The translations under genes were made by a program, and so were the position numbers. The notes below the pieces were generated by a model that ran no database searches, was not told the DNA's origin, and saw nothing but the letters and a program-made list of their open reading frames with translations. A DNA stretch of 64,000 nucleotides from Prosthecobacter sp. SYSU 5D2 (GTDB lineage: Bacteria > Verrucomicrobiota > Verrucomicrobiia > Verrucomicrobiales > Verrucomicrobiaceae), in contig NZ_JBBYXL010000005.1 in NCBI RefSeq assembly GCF_039655865.1, positions 310,001 through 374,000 on the forward strand, read 5' to 3'. This document shows positions 29,301 through 37,723 of this stretch, one piece after another (position 1 is the stretch's first letter; every line of letters begins with the position of its first letter).

Positions 29301-32300
29301 CGTGGACAGCTCGGTGCAACTGGCCAGCAAAGTGGTGGAAGCCGGTACTCCGCTGGTGCTGACCGGAAAAGTCAACGGCGCGCCCGCCCCGGTGATCACC
29401 TGGCTGCGCAGCGGCAAAAAAGTGGCCAAACAGACGGAGCAGACTTTGAACATCCCTGCAGCGGCTGTAACTGATGGCGGCACGTACGTGATGCGGGCGA
29501 AAAACGTCGAAGGAACGGTGGAGACGAATGCGGCGACCATCATCGTGGTGGACAAAGCCACCAACCTGCGAATCACCGCAGCGAACAAGACTGTGGTTCT
29601 CAAAGCCCAGGCATCCGGACCCGACCTGACCTATCAATGGAAAAAGGGTGAAACGGAGGTCACCGACGATGGTGAGCGCATTTCCGGCGCTGGCACCGCC
29701 ACCCTAACAATCAAGAAATTCGGCACGAACATCGCGGATGCAGGAGATTACACCTGCGTGGTGAGGAATGCCGCAGCAGACTTGGAGGCGGAGACCGGCC
29801 CCTGGAAAGTGGGTGTGGCGGGAGCCCCTCCAATGCTGGATGCTTTTGTGCCTGCCAATGCCTATGTCGGCATCGAATACAACTACACCATCCCAGGCGG
29901 CGGGGATGACAACACCTCCATCGCCTCCTTTGCGGTGTCTGGCCTGCCAGGCGGGCTGACGCTGGACAAAGTCACCGGTCACATCAGCGGCAAGGCCACC
30001 CGTGCGGGTGAATACACGCTGAAAGTCACCGTGAAGAATCCGAAAGGCAGCCGCTCCGTCAGCAACATTCCCATGAATGTCCTGCCTATGCCAGAATCGG
30101 TGGTGGGGGCTTTCATTGGCCAGATTGGTGCATCCCCGGCCTTTAATCAAAACAAGGGCGGCAGGATTGACCTGTTTGTTTCCGAAGGCGGCCAGATCAC
30201 AGGCAAACTGAGCCAGGGCAAGGAAGTGCTCAGCTTTACCGGCCAGATGTTGCAGACACCGGGTAATGTATTCACCCAAGGGGAGGCGCTGGTTAAACGC
30301 AAAGGCAACATTGCTCCGCTGAAACTGGTACTGTCCTCCTATGCGGTCTCCGGGAACATTTACAGCGGTGACATTTCAGGAACCCTTTACGATGAGGTGG
30401 ACTCCGTGCAGTTCACGGCGTACCGCAGCCAGTACAATGCCAAGAAAGGGCGCATCTCCCCCTACGTAGGCCGGCAAAATTTGGGTCTCAACCTGGTTGG
30501 GGATGCGGTGGGAGATGAGAGCGTGCCCCAGGGGCATGGCTATGTGGTGGCCCTTCTGGATGCCAATGGCACCGCCAAAGTGGCAGGACGCATGGCAGAC
30601 GGGACGACGGTGACCTCCAGCTCCTTCCTGGGAGCCCAGCAGCAGTTCCTTATCTACCAGTCCCTTTACAAGCACACAGGTGCCGTGGTGGGCCAGGCCT
30701 CGCTGTTTTACCTGGATCAGGCCGGACCGGCCAATAATCCGACCAACCGCTTCCGTGTGGACGGCCAGCTCGCCTGGACCAAGACTGCCCAGACCTCTGC
30801 CAAGGAGCGCAATTACGCCTCCGGGTTTGGCCCGCTGCCGGTGAGTGTCCTGGGAATGACCTACATGGCCCCGGGCACAAATGCAGTGGTGATGGGACTG
30901 CCAAAACAGGCTGGCAATGCAAGCATCCTTTTTGAAGAAGGCGGCCTGGAAGAGTCCGAACTGGACCCCTCTGTGAATCCGCTGACACTTGGCGGCACAC
31001 CGCTGGTGCCTTCAGGGTCAACCAACGAAGGCAAACTCAAGCTGTCAGTAACGGCAGCGACCGGATTGTTCAGCGGCAGCTTCGAATTGGAATCTGTAAC
31101 AGAACCCAAAAGGAAAGCCACTTTTAATGGCCTGATCATCCCGCAGATCCCGACGATTCCGGCCGCGACCTTTTCTGACGGCTCCACCCGGGCGGAGGTT
31201 CCTGGGGTGGATGCCATCGGTCTGGGGCACTTCCTGCTGGGACAGCTGCCTTCAGGGGCGGAAACGCTGAAAACAGCCCCCATCCTCGCGGGCAGCGTGG
31301 AGATTTACCCGACACCGATCCGCATCGTCACGCCGCCTGTGGCGCAGACGGTGAATCCAAACACTGCAAACGTGACTTTCTCCGTAGTGGCAACGGCTCC
31401 GGTGGCCATTACTTCCTATCAATGGCGAAAGGACGGGGTGGCCATTTCCACCGCCACCAACAGCAGCTACACCATCCCGATGGTGACGGAAACCCAACAG
31501 GGGATTTATGATGTGGTGATCCGGACGGCCACTTCTTCCATCATCAGCCCAGGGGCGCTGCTGGACGTGAATGACCCCGTCGGCAATGTGGTGGTCACCC
31601 GCACACCGGCTAACAATCCTGTGGCGCTGGGGGAAGATGTGACGGTGGTGTATTCCGTGACGGCCACCGGGGCTGGCGACTTCACCTACCGGTGGAGGAA
31701 AAATGGCTCAGACATTGATGGAGCGGCGGCGGCCATGAGCACTTATACCATCAGCCCGGTCACCGTCGAAAGTGCCGGTCAGTACAGTGTGCGGGTGATG
31801 AGCACCACACCTGTTTCAAACGCCACCAGCGCGACGAATCTGCTGACAGTGGCCAACCCAATCACCAGCGTCACTGCCCAGCGGGACCCGGATACTGAGA
31901 CTGTGAACTATGGAGCTGCCGTGCAGTTTAGCATTGCCGACATTGACAGCAGCGGGCCTTATGAATTCCAATGGTACAAGGTTTCCGGTGAAGAGGACGT
32001 CCCTGTCGTGTACGAGGACGGCACACTGGCCACCGGTGAGACTTATACCATTGCAGGCGTGTCCGGCTCAGATGCGGGCGTCTATAAAGTCAAGGTGAAG
32101 AACAGTGTCACACCCGAGGCCGTCGTCAGTAATGAGGTGGAACTGCAGGTGAGCAGCCAGGTGGCCAACGTCGTGGTGACGCGCAGTCCTTCCACCCAAT
32201 ACATTGACCTGGGAGATCCGGTGGAATTCCGCTCCTCCGCCCAGGGCGAGCCTGACTTTACCTATAAATGGTACAAGGTGGTTGAGGGCGAAGATGTGCT

Positions 32301-32730
32301 CATCCAGCAAGCCACCAACGCCATCTATGCCATCCCAAATGTGACGGCTGAGAGTGCCGGTGACTATAAAGTCCTGGTGATAAATGAATCCACGCCCGAC
32401 GGTGTGATGAGCGCACCGAGCACCCTGCAGGTCAAGCTGCCGGTGGCCTCGGCGACCATTGAGGTGCTGGATGACAATTTTAACCCGAACATCGGTGATA
32501 CGGTCGTCCTCACGGCTGTACCCAATGCGGGTGCGGTCGGGTCGTTCGACTACCAATGGTTCAAGGATGATGGATTGCTTGAAGATGCCACCGGCCCTGA
32601 ATATGTAATCACCGGGTTCAGTGAGACAGACTACGGGGAGTACACGGTCGAGGTGCAGAACTCCGCCAACAACGACAACCCTGTCTTAAGTGCACCCGCT
32701 GCACTTACACCTCCGAACGAGGACCCTTGA
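26374..32730 (+). CDS. Giant FN3/Ig-like surface protein with internal cyclophilin-type PPIase domain
   Basis: A 2118-residue exported protein (signal to about residue 32, ending TTPAQA). Three or four fibronectin-type III-like domains (about 35-500) lead to a putative-Ig (He_PIG-like) domain (about 510-600). A cyclophilin domain follows (about 627-790) with FHRSVPGFIVQGGG, the LRGTVAHAK strand, THDFFFNL and SGFTVFARV. Ig-like domains with the YQWRKGG / YQWKKGE signature cover about 890-1145, a second He_PIG-like domain about 1150-1240, an unassigned beta-rich block of about 400 residues (1245-1640), then five more Ig-like repeats to the end (for example YQWRKDGVAIS, YRWRKNGSDI, FQWYKVSGEE). 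No C-terminal anchor is obvious. It is likely a surface or matrix protein; folding activity of the cyclophilin part is uncertain because two usual active-site positions differ. Confidence 0.83.
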   Translation: MPSISELLTRQARALMLPLVVLAAGLTTPAQATPPKAPTNLALKTTLALAPPASGTSRYYRLTWDDNSLDESGFRIELRFGNSGPFLFVDTVSANVTEYILSYDFGNSGVAQFRVVAFKHNGNKVESSASVPIENVATTSTANLNAPSNFRVAEVPNGEGVNDGVLKFSWKDRSTSEIYYQIFYKKQVEAEEAYLPMLYDPDFPNNPANYVLHLYDNKEGTAATDRTEVLVRHNLVPGESYHFMLRATRRLPYGTLASHPASNLDSAKTYVETYPNAAQTYYTAPKQAAPSNLTGEPLDAERVILRWKDNSFNETGFELSYRAPGATTWASTDKFTLNQANLTSYTITVGAGGSLEWRIRAIHDKSDLPVEATDYSDPYTVFMDFIKPDGLTATTSGASGTINLEWNDSSEGESSYDIYTRVVDEETVNDTWYFVQTVLADTTRLTVSSRTAFDNPYDYQFDAVQAVPTPRVPLTIDAEHEFIVVGRSASGESDPSNTASAFSRHGFTSRAYHPAKVGEAFNYTMTVSNPSNRASWAVNGLPEGLEFNETTGQITGEPEEFGVFESPMTVTYTGGHSATLPLTLRILREQTLPQVAATFSPMTLGSGTQFYLELEDKFADAEFEKAVRLDTTMGVIDLMLFPSLVPESVENFMGYVENGLYDGVIFHRSVPGFIVQGGGFYPVQEPNAFATVEKRPAGLNEPGISNLRGTVAHAKVGDNPDSATHDFFFNLEDNSLKTGIELDNQNSGFTVFARVAGDGMEKVDDIAELPIGRYGTTVAGSIIVDGSLLQSAGASALTDVPMNVTTEAAPVPMNLNATVQIRSAREVGAFKYEVENSDPTVARAVVVTDGRLRVDGISPGTSTVKVKARDLDNNLVEQSFAVTVVKGHKLPVITRQPVSVAVQPGKKATLKVTATGTDILYQWRKGGVNITGATKNTHIIAAVQEGDVGEYDVQVSNATTVLTSDTVRVDFRSAPVVDSSVQLASKVVEAGTPLVLTGKVNGAPAPVITWLRSGKKVAKQTEQTLNIPAAAVTDGGTYVMRAKNVEGTVETNAATIIVVDKATNLRITAANKTVVLKAQASGPDLTYQWKKGETEVTDDGERISGAGTATLTIKKFGTNIADAGDYTCVVRNAAADLEAETGPWKVGVAGAPPMLDAFVPANAYVGIEYNYTIPGGGDDNTSIASFAVSGLPGGLTLDKVTGHISGKATRAGEYTLKVTVKNPKGSRSVSNIPMNVLPMPESVVGAFIGQIGASPAFNQNKGGRIDLFVSEGGQITGKLSQGKEVLSFTGQMLQTPGNVFTQGEALVKRKGNIAPLKLVLSSYAVSGNIYSGDISGTLYDEVDSVQFTAYRSQYNAKKGRISPYVGRQNLGLNLVGDAVGDESVPQGHGYVVALLDANGTAKVAGRMADGTTVTSSSFLGAQQQFLIYQSLYKHTGAVVGQASLFYLDQAGPANNPTNRFRVDGQLAWTKTAQTSAKERNYASGFGPLPVSVLGMTYMAPGTNAVVMGLPKQAGNASILFEEGGLEESELDPSVNPLTLGGTPLVPSGSTNEGKLKLSVTAATGLFSGSFELESVTEPKRKATFNGLIIPQIPTIPAATFSDGSTRAEVPGVDAIGLGHFLLGQLPSGAETLKTAPILAGSVEIYPTPIRIVTPPVAQTVNPNTANVTFSVVATAPVAITSYQWRKDGVAISTATNSSYTIPMVTETQQGIYDVVIRTATSSIISPGALLDVNDPVGNVVVTRTPANNPVALGEDVTVVYSVTATGAGDFTYRWRKNGSDIDGAAAAMSTYTISPVTVESAGQYSVRVMSTTPVSNATSATNLLTVANPITSVTAQRDPDTETVNYGAAVQFSIADIDSSGPYEFQWYKVSGEEDVPVVYEDGTLATGETYTIAGVSGSDAGVYKVKVKNSVTPEAVVSNEVELQVSSQVANVVVTRSPSTQYIDLGDPVEFRSSAQGEPDFTYKWYKVVEGEDVLIQQATNAIYAIPNVTAESAGDYKVLVINESTPDGVMSAPSTLQVKLPVASATIEVLDDNFNPNIGDTVVLTAVPNAGAVGSFDYQWFKDDGLLEDATGPEYVITGFSETDYGEYTVEVQNSANNDNPVLSAPAALTPPNEDP

Positions 32731-32801
32731 TTCAATAAAATGCGGGCCCTTCCTGGTGCCGGTCCGCAGATGGAAAAGCGCTTTTGTTCTAACCTGAAGC
32801 G

Positions 32802-32836
32802 CTGCCTGTCACCCTCCATCCTGGGGGGGCAGGCAG
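32802..32836. repeat. Hairpin in the convergent gap after the giant gene
   Basis: CTGCCTG (32802-32808) pairs with CAGGCAG (32830-32836). It lies 72 bases after the giant gene stop and 52 bases after the stop of the facing kinase gene. It may help end transcription although no U-run is present. Confidence 0.35.
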
Positions 32837-32843
32837 TGGGGAT

Positions 32844-32873
32844 CCGGAAGCGGGCATTTTCCCGCCGTTCCGG
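32844..32873. terminator. Possible bidirectional terminator hairpin
   Basis: CCGGAA plus GCGGG on the left pair with CCCGC plus TTCCGG on the right, around a CATTTT loop, with a two-base bulge. This is a strong 11-pair stem between the tail-to-tail giant gene and the kinase gene. There is no U-run on either strand, so factor-independent termination is uncertain. Confidence 0.4.
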
Positions 32874-32887
32874 TCATGGCTTTACGT

Positions 32888-34549
32888 TCAGGCGCGGCTC
32901 ATCATCGTCACCACTCGGTGGACGATCTGGGTCAGTTCGCCAGCCTCATAGGGCTTTGGCAGCACGCCGACAAAACCTTTTTCGAGGTAGCTCATCTGAA
33001 CGTCTTCATTGACGCTGCCGCTGGTGACGACCAGACGCGCTTCAGGATCAAAGCGGAGAATTTCGGCAGCGGTTTCCCCGCCGTTCATGCCGCCGCGCAG
33101 GGTCAGGTCCATGAGCACTACATCGGGCGGGGTGCCGGTACGGGCCAGGCTGTGATAAATCTTTACGGCATCCTGGCCGTTGTCACATTCGATGACCTGA
33201 TACCCGCAGCGCTTGAGGATGAGGTGCGCCACTTTGCGGAGATCGTCTTCATCATCCACGATGAGCACCCTGCCCTGGCCGTTTTTCAAAGGCACCGGTG
33301 CCAGGTCCTTTTCTACAACCCCCGTAGAGGCGGTCTGGGCGGGCACGGCTGGCAGATAGACCGAAAACTCGGTGCCCACATTCAGCCGGGAGGACACACG
33401 GATGTCGCCATCGTGATCTCGTATGAACAGCTTGCAGGTCGTCAGGCCGATGCCGTTGCCATCCGGCTTGGTGGTGAAGGTTTCCTTGAAAAGGCGCTCC
33501 AGGTTTTCCGGCGGGATGCCGCAGCCGCGGTCACGCACAGTCACGCGCACATAGGTGCCCGGCTTCAGGATCTCGTCCTGGCCCAGGCCGATGTCGGTGT
33601 TCTCAGCATCCACGTCCATGTAACCGCCCTGGGGCATGGCCTGGATGCCGTTGAGGATGAGATTTTGCAGCACCTGGCTGATCTTCACCGCATCCGCTAC
33701 CGGCCAGCGCAGGGCCGTGCCCAGGCGGACGCGGAGCTGGGCATTGGAGCCGGCACCGGCAAATTTGACTGTGTCGTGAATGATCGCCGAGAGGTCCACC
33801 GGCTGCTTTTGATGCGGCTTGGCACGGCAGGCCGTGACCACCTGGGAGGTGAACTGGCGGGCACGCTTGAGACCGGCAAAAATAAGCTGGAGCTCCTCCT
33901 GCAGGCCGGGCTGGCCGTCCACCTGCTGCAGCAGGTCTGAAAGCCGCACTGTGACCGGGCCTAACAAATTATTCACATCATGGGCGATGCCCTGTGCCAG
34001 CGCTGCGAGGTTGTCCTGCTTCAGCCGGTCAGAATGCGCATCCAGATCATCGCAGCTCGGAGGGGCCGCCATTGCCGGTGCGGGGAGGACGGCTGAAGCG
34101 GACTTCAAAGGCGTAACCACAAGTGTGAAATTGAGCAGCTTGCGCAGGCTGTTAAACACCGCACGCACCCGCCAGGTGCAGGGCTGCGGCGGCTGGCCGT
34201 AAAAATTCTGCATCAGCGCCTGGCACTCATGCGCACCGCCGTTCTCCACCGCACGGTTCAGGCAGTTTAGCAAAATGGCCGCATCCATGTCTCCTGAAGC
34301 CAGATCGGAAATGCCCATGCCCCGCAGGCCTTTTTCAGGCTCCACACCGACCATAATGGCCGCAGTGGCATTGCTGAAGAGCACCTTGGGACCGGATTTT
34401 TCACTGGTCTCCGCCTCCAGGATGAGCACGGCCTCCGGCACCTGGTCCACGGCCACGCGCAGAAAATAATTGGCCGTTTTCATCTGGTGCAGACTCGCTT
34501 CCAGTTCGGCCAATGTGTCAGGACGCAGTGTATCGGGAGATAGGGTCAT
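32888..34549 (-). CDS. Soluble hybrid histidine kinase with C-terminal receiver domain
   Basis: About 553 residues, no membrane segment. The N-terminal 150 residues look like a PAS-type sensor (FLRVAVDQVPEAVLILEAE). The dimerisation/phosphoacceptor segment AQGIAHDVNNLLGPVTVR places the phosphorylated histidine at His190. The ATP-binding domain has the N-box LQNLILNGIQAM, the G1 motif RDRGCGIPPENLERLF and GNGIGLTTCK. A receiver domain occupies about 425-550 with the acidic pair in VDDED, phosphoacceptor Asp481 in VLMDLTLRG, and KPYE. There is no DNA-binding output, so phosphate is probably passed to a separate protein. I use the ATG at 34549; a GTG three codons earlier is possible. An AT-rich 140-base gap upstream could hold its promoter. 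Confidence 0.88.
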   Translation of the reverse strand: MTLSPDTLRPDTLAELEASLHQMKTANYFLRVAVDQVPEAVLILEAETSEKSGPKVLFSNATAAIMVGVEPEKGLRGMGISDLASGDMDAAILLNCLNRAVENGGAHECQALMQNFYGQPPQPCTWRVRAVFNSLRKLLNFTLVVTPLKSASAVLPAPAMAAPPSCDDLDAHSDRLKQDNLAALAQGIAHDVNNLLGPVTVRLSDLLQQVDGQPGLQEELQLIFAGLKRARQFTSQVVTACRAKPHQKQPVDLSAIIHDTVKFAGAGSNAQLRVRLGTALRWPVADAVKISQVLQNLILNGIQAMPQGGYMDVDAENTDIGLGQDEILKPGTYVRVTVRDRGCGIPPENLERLFKETFTTKPDGNGIGLTTCKLFIRDHDGDIRVSSRLNVGTEFSVYLPAVPAQTASTGVVEKDLAPVPLKNGQGRVLIVDDEDDLRKVAHLILKRCGYQVIECDNGQDAVKIYHSLARTGTPPDVVLMDLTLRGGMNGGETAAEILRFDPEARLVVTSGSVNEDVQMSYLEKGFVGVLPKPYEAGELTQIVHRVVTMMSRA

Positions 34550-34690
34550 GGCAGCCACAGGTATTATGGCTCCATTAAGCTACCTTAAATAATTAAGTAA
34601 ACTTTAATTTTCGGGAAACCGATCTTTTATGCATCTCATTTCTGAAATTGTGGAAAATCCAGAAATGGCGCAGGCTTAAGAATTGTCTGA

Positions 34691-35746
34691 TTACAGCTTG
34701 TTCTGCAGCCACTGGATGCTGCGCTGCAATTCCGCCTTTTGATAGGCGATCTCGGCCTCCTTTTTAGCTGGGCCGTCCGGGGCTTTGAAGCTGGGGATGG
34801 GTTTGCCTTTTTTGGACATTTCCACCCAGGCCTTGAAGGCCGCCGTCTCTTGATAACCGGGATAGGCCTTCCAAAAGTCCTCGTTCTTTTTATACAACAT
34901 TGGCCGGGCGAAACCGGAGATGGTCTCCACTTGCAGGGGCACGCCAGGGGCCAGCTCGGCAAAGCGGGTGGCGTAGGCTTTGAAATCCACCAAGCCTTCT
35001 CCGACGGCGGTCCACTGCACCACGGCACCTTCTTCCGTATCCCACACCATGCTGTCGCGCACGCTGGAGCAAACAGTCATGGCACCCAGAGTTTCCAGGT
35101 GTGCCATCGGCTCTTCCATGGCCCACACGGCGTTGCCTGGGTCAATATTGGCCCCCACATAGCTTTTGCCCGCAGCCTCAATGAGCGCCTTCAGTTCGTG
35201 GGATTGCATATCGCCCGCGTGGTTTTCGATGGCGATTTTGATGCCCTCCGCCTCGGCACGGGATTTGTTGGCCTGGATGACCTTGACCGTTTCTTCGATA
35301 TGCTTCTGGATGCCGCCATCGGTGAGACGGTCCTTTTGATTGCCCAGGTAGCAGCGGGCCACGGGGGAGCCCAGGGCCTTGGCAATACGGATGGTCAGCG
35401 CCAGATGCTCCTCGGGCGTGCCATAGGTGTCCTTCCAGGTGCCGGAGGTGGGACAGACGGAACCGGTGCCCACGTAGAGCTTCAGTCCCGCCTTGGCCGC
35501 CTGCTCCTTCAGGCCCTTCAAGTAAGCGTCCTCAAAGTTTTCAAAGATGTGCAGCTCTGAGATGAAGCACGTGTCCAGCTTCAGGCTGGCGGCATGATCA
35601 ATGTATTGACCCGCCTTCCAACCCGTGGCCCGCAGGGAAAAATGATCCAGTCCCAGCAAGGGACGAGAATCCGAGGCCTGCAGCCTGGAGGCGGTCAGGG
35701 CGGCGGTGGCAAGGGCGGACTGTTGGAGAAAGGAGCGGCGGTTCAT
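34691..35746 (-). CDS. Tat-exported sugar phosphate isomerase/epimerase-like TIM-barrel protein
   Basis: A 351-residue protein. The start at 35746 opens a Tat signal (MNRRSFLQQSALATAALTAS). The mature part resembles AP-endonuclease-2/xylose-isomerase-like TIM barrels: GLKLYVGTGS, KIAIENHAGDMQSHELKALIEA with the conserved Glu-Asn-His, VGANIDPGNAVW and VETISGF. These proteins usually isomerise or epimerise sugars and are common beside Gfo/Idh/MocA enzymes in PVC genomes; the substrate is unknown. It lies upstream of the kinase gene on the same strand, separated by 141 bases, and is divergent from ribD. Confidence 0.85.
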   Translation of the reverse strand: MNRRSFLQQSALATAALTASRLQASDSRPLLGLDHFSLRATGWKAGQYIDHAASLKLDTCFISELHIFENFEDAYLKGLKEQAAKAGLKLYVGTGSVCPTSGTWKDTYGTPEEHLALTIRIAKALGSPVARCYLGNQKDRLTDGGIQKHIEETVKVIQANKSRAEAEGIKIAIENHAGDMQSHELKALIEAAGKSYVGANIDPGNAVWAMEEPMAHLETLGAMTVCSSVRDSMVWDTEEGAVVQWTAVGEGLVDFKAYATRFAELAPGVPLQVETISGFARPMLYKKNEDFWKAYPGYQETAAFKAWVEMSKKGKPIPSFKAPDGPAKKEAEIAYQKAELQRSIQWLQNKL

Positions 35747-35866
35747 GCAGACGGGAATTGAAGAGAGCCTGACATCAACGGTCAAGCCTGCTCTTCCCTG
35801 TCAGCCATTGCGCATGAAACCCGGCTTGTCTGCCGCCACCGGGCGCGTTATGGAAACCGACTCACC

Positions 35867-36925
35867 ATGTCCGCCACCACTCACGAATCCGACCTCCACT
35901 GGATGAGTCTTGCCCTGGAGCAAGCACGCCAGGGCATCGGCTTCACGAGTCCCAATCCCGCCGTGGGGGCGGTGATCGTGGCGGATGGCGAGCTCATCGG
36001 CCAAGGTTACCACCGGCAAGCCGGGCAGCCCCATGCAGAGATTGAGGCGCTGTTGGATGCCCAAAGCCGCGCGCCTGAGCGCATCGCCGGGGCCACGATT
36101 TATGTGACGCTGGAGCCTTGCAGCACGCAGGGTCGCACCGGTGCCTGTACCAGCGCCATCCAGACCGCAGGCATCGCTCGAGTGGTCTGGGGTGCCCAGG
36201 ACCCCAATCCGGACCATGTGGGCCGTGCGCAGCAGCTTTTGGAAAATGCGGGCATCACCGTCACCACCGGCATCCTGGAGAAGGAGTGCCAGGAAATCTT
36301 GCGCCCCTTTGCCAAATGGATCACCACCGGCCTGCCCTACGTCATTGCCAAAGCCGGCCAGAGCCTGGATGGACGCATCACCCGCCCAGCCGGAGAAGGC
36401 CCCTGGATCACCAGCGAGGCCGCCCGCGCCCACAGCCAGGGCCTGCGCGCCCGTGTGGACGCCATCCTGGTGGGAGCGGAAACCGTGCGTCAGGACAACC
36501 CCCGCCTCACCCTCCGCAACGGCAGTCCCAAGGAGCAGCCCTGGCGCATCATCCTCACCCGCAACGGCCACCTGCCGCCGGAGGCCCATGTCTTCACGGA
36601 TGCCTACCAGGACCGCACTCTCGTGCTGCGTGACCTCGCCTTTCCTGACGTGCTGCGCGAGCTCGCCACACGCGGCATCACCAGTGTGCTCATCGAGGGC
36701 GGCAGCGACGTCCTCGGCCAGGCCTTCGCCTCCCGCAGTGTGGATGAGGTCTGCTGGTACATCGCCCCCCGTCTTTGCGGCGGCGGCCTGCCCGTCATCG
36801 GCGGTCCCGCCTGGACGCAATCCGTCGCGCTGGAAAACGTCACCCTCCTGCCCATTGGCGACAACCTCTGCCTCACCGGCACCCCGGTCTGGCCTAACAT
36901 TGAATCCGACAATCCAACCCCATGA
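35867..36925 (+). CDS. ribD: Bifunctional riboflavin biosynthesis deaminase/reductase RibD
   Basis: A 352-residue cytoplasmic enzyme that deaminates 2,5-diamino-6-ribosylamino-4-pyrimidinone 5'-phosphate and then reduces the ribosyl group, two steps of riboflavin synthesis. The zinc deaminase domain (about 1-145) shows SPNPAVGAVIV, PHAEIEAL and TLEPCSTQGRTGAC (usual form PCSHHGRTPPC). The NADPH reductase domain (about 150-350) shows VIAKAGQSLDGRI, ARVDAILVGAETVRQDNPRLT and VLIEGGSDVLGQ. The stop overlaps the next start by four bases (ATGA), so translation of the HAD phosphatase is coupled. A weak TTGTCT-N17-TATGGA pair lies at 35826-35854. Confidence 0.92.
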   Translation: MSATTHESDLHWMSLALEQARQGIGFTSPNPAVGAVIVADGELIGQGYHRQAGQPHAEIEALLDAQSRAPERIAGATIYVTLEPCSTQGRTGACTSAIQTAGIARVVWGAQDPNPDHVGRAQQLLENAGITVTTGILEKECQEILRPFAKWITTGLPYVIAKAGQSLDGRITRPAGEGPWITSEAARAHSQGLRARVDAILVGAETVRQDNPRLTLRNGSPKEQPWRIILTRNGHLPPEAHVFTDAYQDRTLVLRDLAFPDVLRELATRGITSVLIEGGSDVLGQAFASRSVDEVCWYIAPRLCGGGLPVIGGPAWTQSVALENVTLLPIGDNLCLTGTPVWPNIESDNPTP

Positions 36926-37479
36926 GCCGCCCGGCTGTATTCTTTGATCGCGACGGCGTCGTCAATCTCTCCCCAGGTGCCGGTTATGTCCTGCGGTGGG
37001 AAGACTTCCATTTTAACCCCGGCATCATTGAGGCGCTGAAACTTTGCCACACTCGTGGTTATGCCACCATCCTCGCCACCAGCCAGCAGGGCGTCGGCAA
37101 GGGCCTCATGACCCAGGCCACCCTGGATGACATTCACGCCCGCATGCAGGCGGAGCTGATCACGCACGGTGCCGCCTTTGACGGCATCTACGCCTGCACC
37201 TGCCTCTCCAGCGACCCCGACTGCACCTGTCGCAAACCCAGCGCCGAAATGCTGCTCCGCGCCGCCCAGGAACATGACCTCGACCTCGACCTCAGCCTCA
37301 TGGTTGGAGATGCCGATCGCGACATCCAGATGGGCACCAACGCCGGCATCCCCCTCACCATCCGCATCGAAAGTGAAAACCCCCACCTCATCCCCGCCAC
37401 CCACACTCTTCCCGATACCACCGGCCTGGCGGAGCTGTTGGAAAGCTGCTTGGCAGAACCCACTAAAAGCGTAGAATAA
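36922..37479 (+). CDS. HAD-IIIA phosphatase, GmhB/histidinol-phosphatase type
   Basis: A 185-residue soluble HAD phosphatase. The nucleophile motif is FFDRDGVVN with Asp9 and Asp11; the motif II position is LATSQQGVGKG (threonine/serine), and the acidic motif is MVGDADRDI. A cysteine-rich loop, CTCLSSDPDCTCRKP, matches the zinc loop of D-glycero-manno-heptose bisphosphate phosphatase, though the usual CPHHP part is replaced, so the substrate could be a heptose bisphosphate, histidinol phosphate or, from its place after ribD, the riboflavin-pathway dephosphorylation step, which is carried out by HAD enzymes in some bacteria. It overlaps ribD by four bases and ends four bases before the antitoxin gene. 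Confidence 0.83.
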   Translation: MSRPAVFFDRDGVVNLSPGAGYVLRWEDFHFNPGIIEALKLCHTRGYATILATSQQGVGKGLMTQATLDDIHARMQAELITHGAAFDGIYACTCLSSDPDCTCRKPSAEMLLRAAQEHDLDLDLSLMVGDADRDIQMGTNAGIPLTIRIESENPHLIPATHTLPDTTGLAELLESCLAEPTKSVE

Positions 37480-37483
37480 GCCC

Positions 37484-37723
37484 ATGATCATGACCCTTCC
37501 AGACACCCCGGCTCTCCGCGCTTTCAGCGTGGATGACCTGCGCCTGGAACTCGCCTGTGCCCTCTTTCAGCATGGCCGCCTGGGCAAGATCGCCGCGTCA
37601 GAACTCGCCGAGGTGGATCTCTTTTCCTTTCAGCAGGCCCTCTATGAACGCGGCATTCCCGCCGCCGATGAAGCCAGCCTTGACCAGGACATCGCAGCCC
37701 TTGACCGACTCTTTACGAAGTGA
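37484..37723 (+). CDS. UPF0175 family antitoxin
   Basis: A 79-residue protein of the UPF0175 family, predicted antitoxins paired with DUF3368 PIN-like toxins. The typical pattern is present: SVDDLRLELACALFQHGRL near residues 15-33, AASELAEVDLFSFQQALYERGIP and a final acidic helix LDQDIAALDRLF. The start is the ATG at 37484; a second in-frame ATG two codons later is also possible. Its TGA stop overlaps the GTG start of the toxin gene by four bases (GTGA), a normal arrangement for coupled antitoxin/toxin translation. The antitoxin itself is intact although its partner is broken. Confidence 0.85.
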   Translation: MIMTLPDTPALRAFSVDDLRLELACALFQHGRLGKIAASELAEVDLFSFQQALYERGIPAADEASLDQDIAALDRLFTK

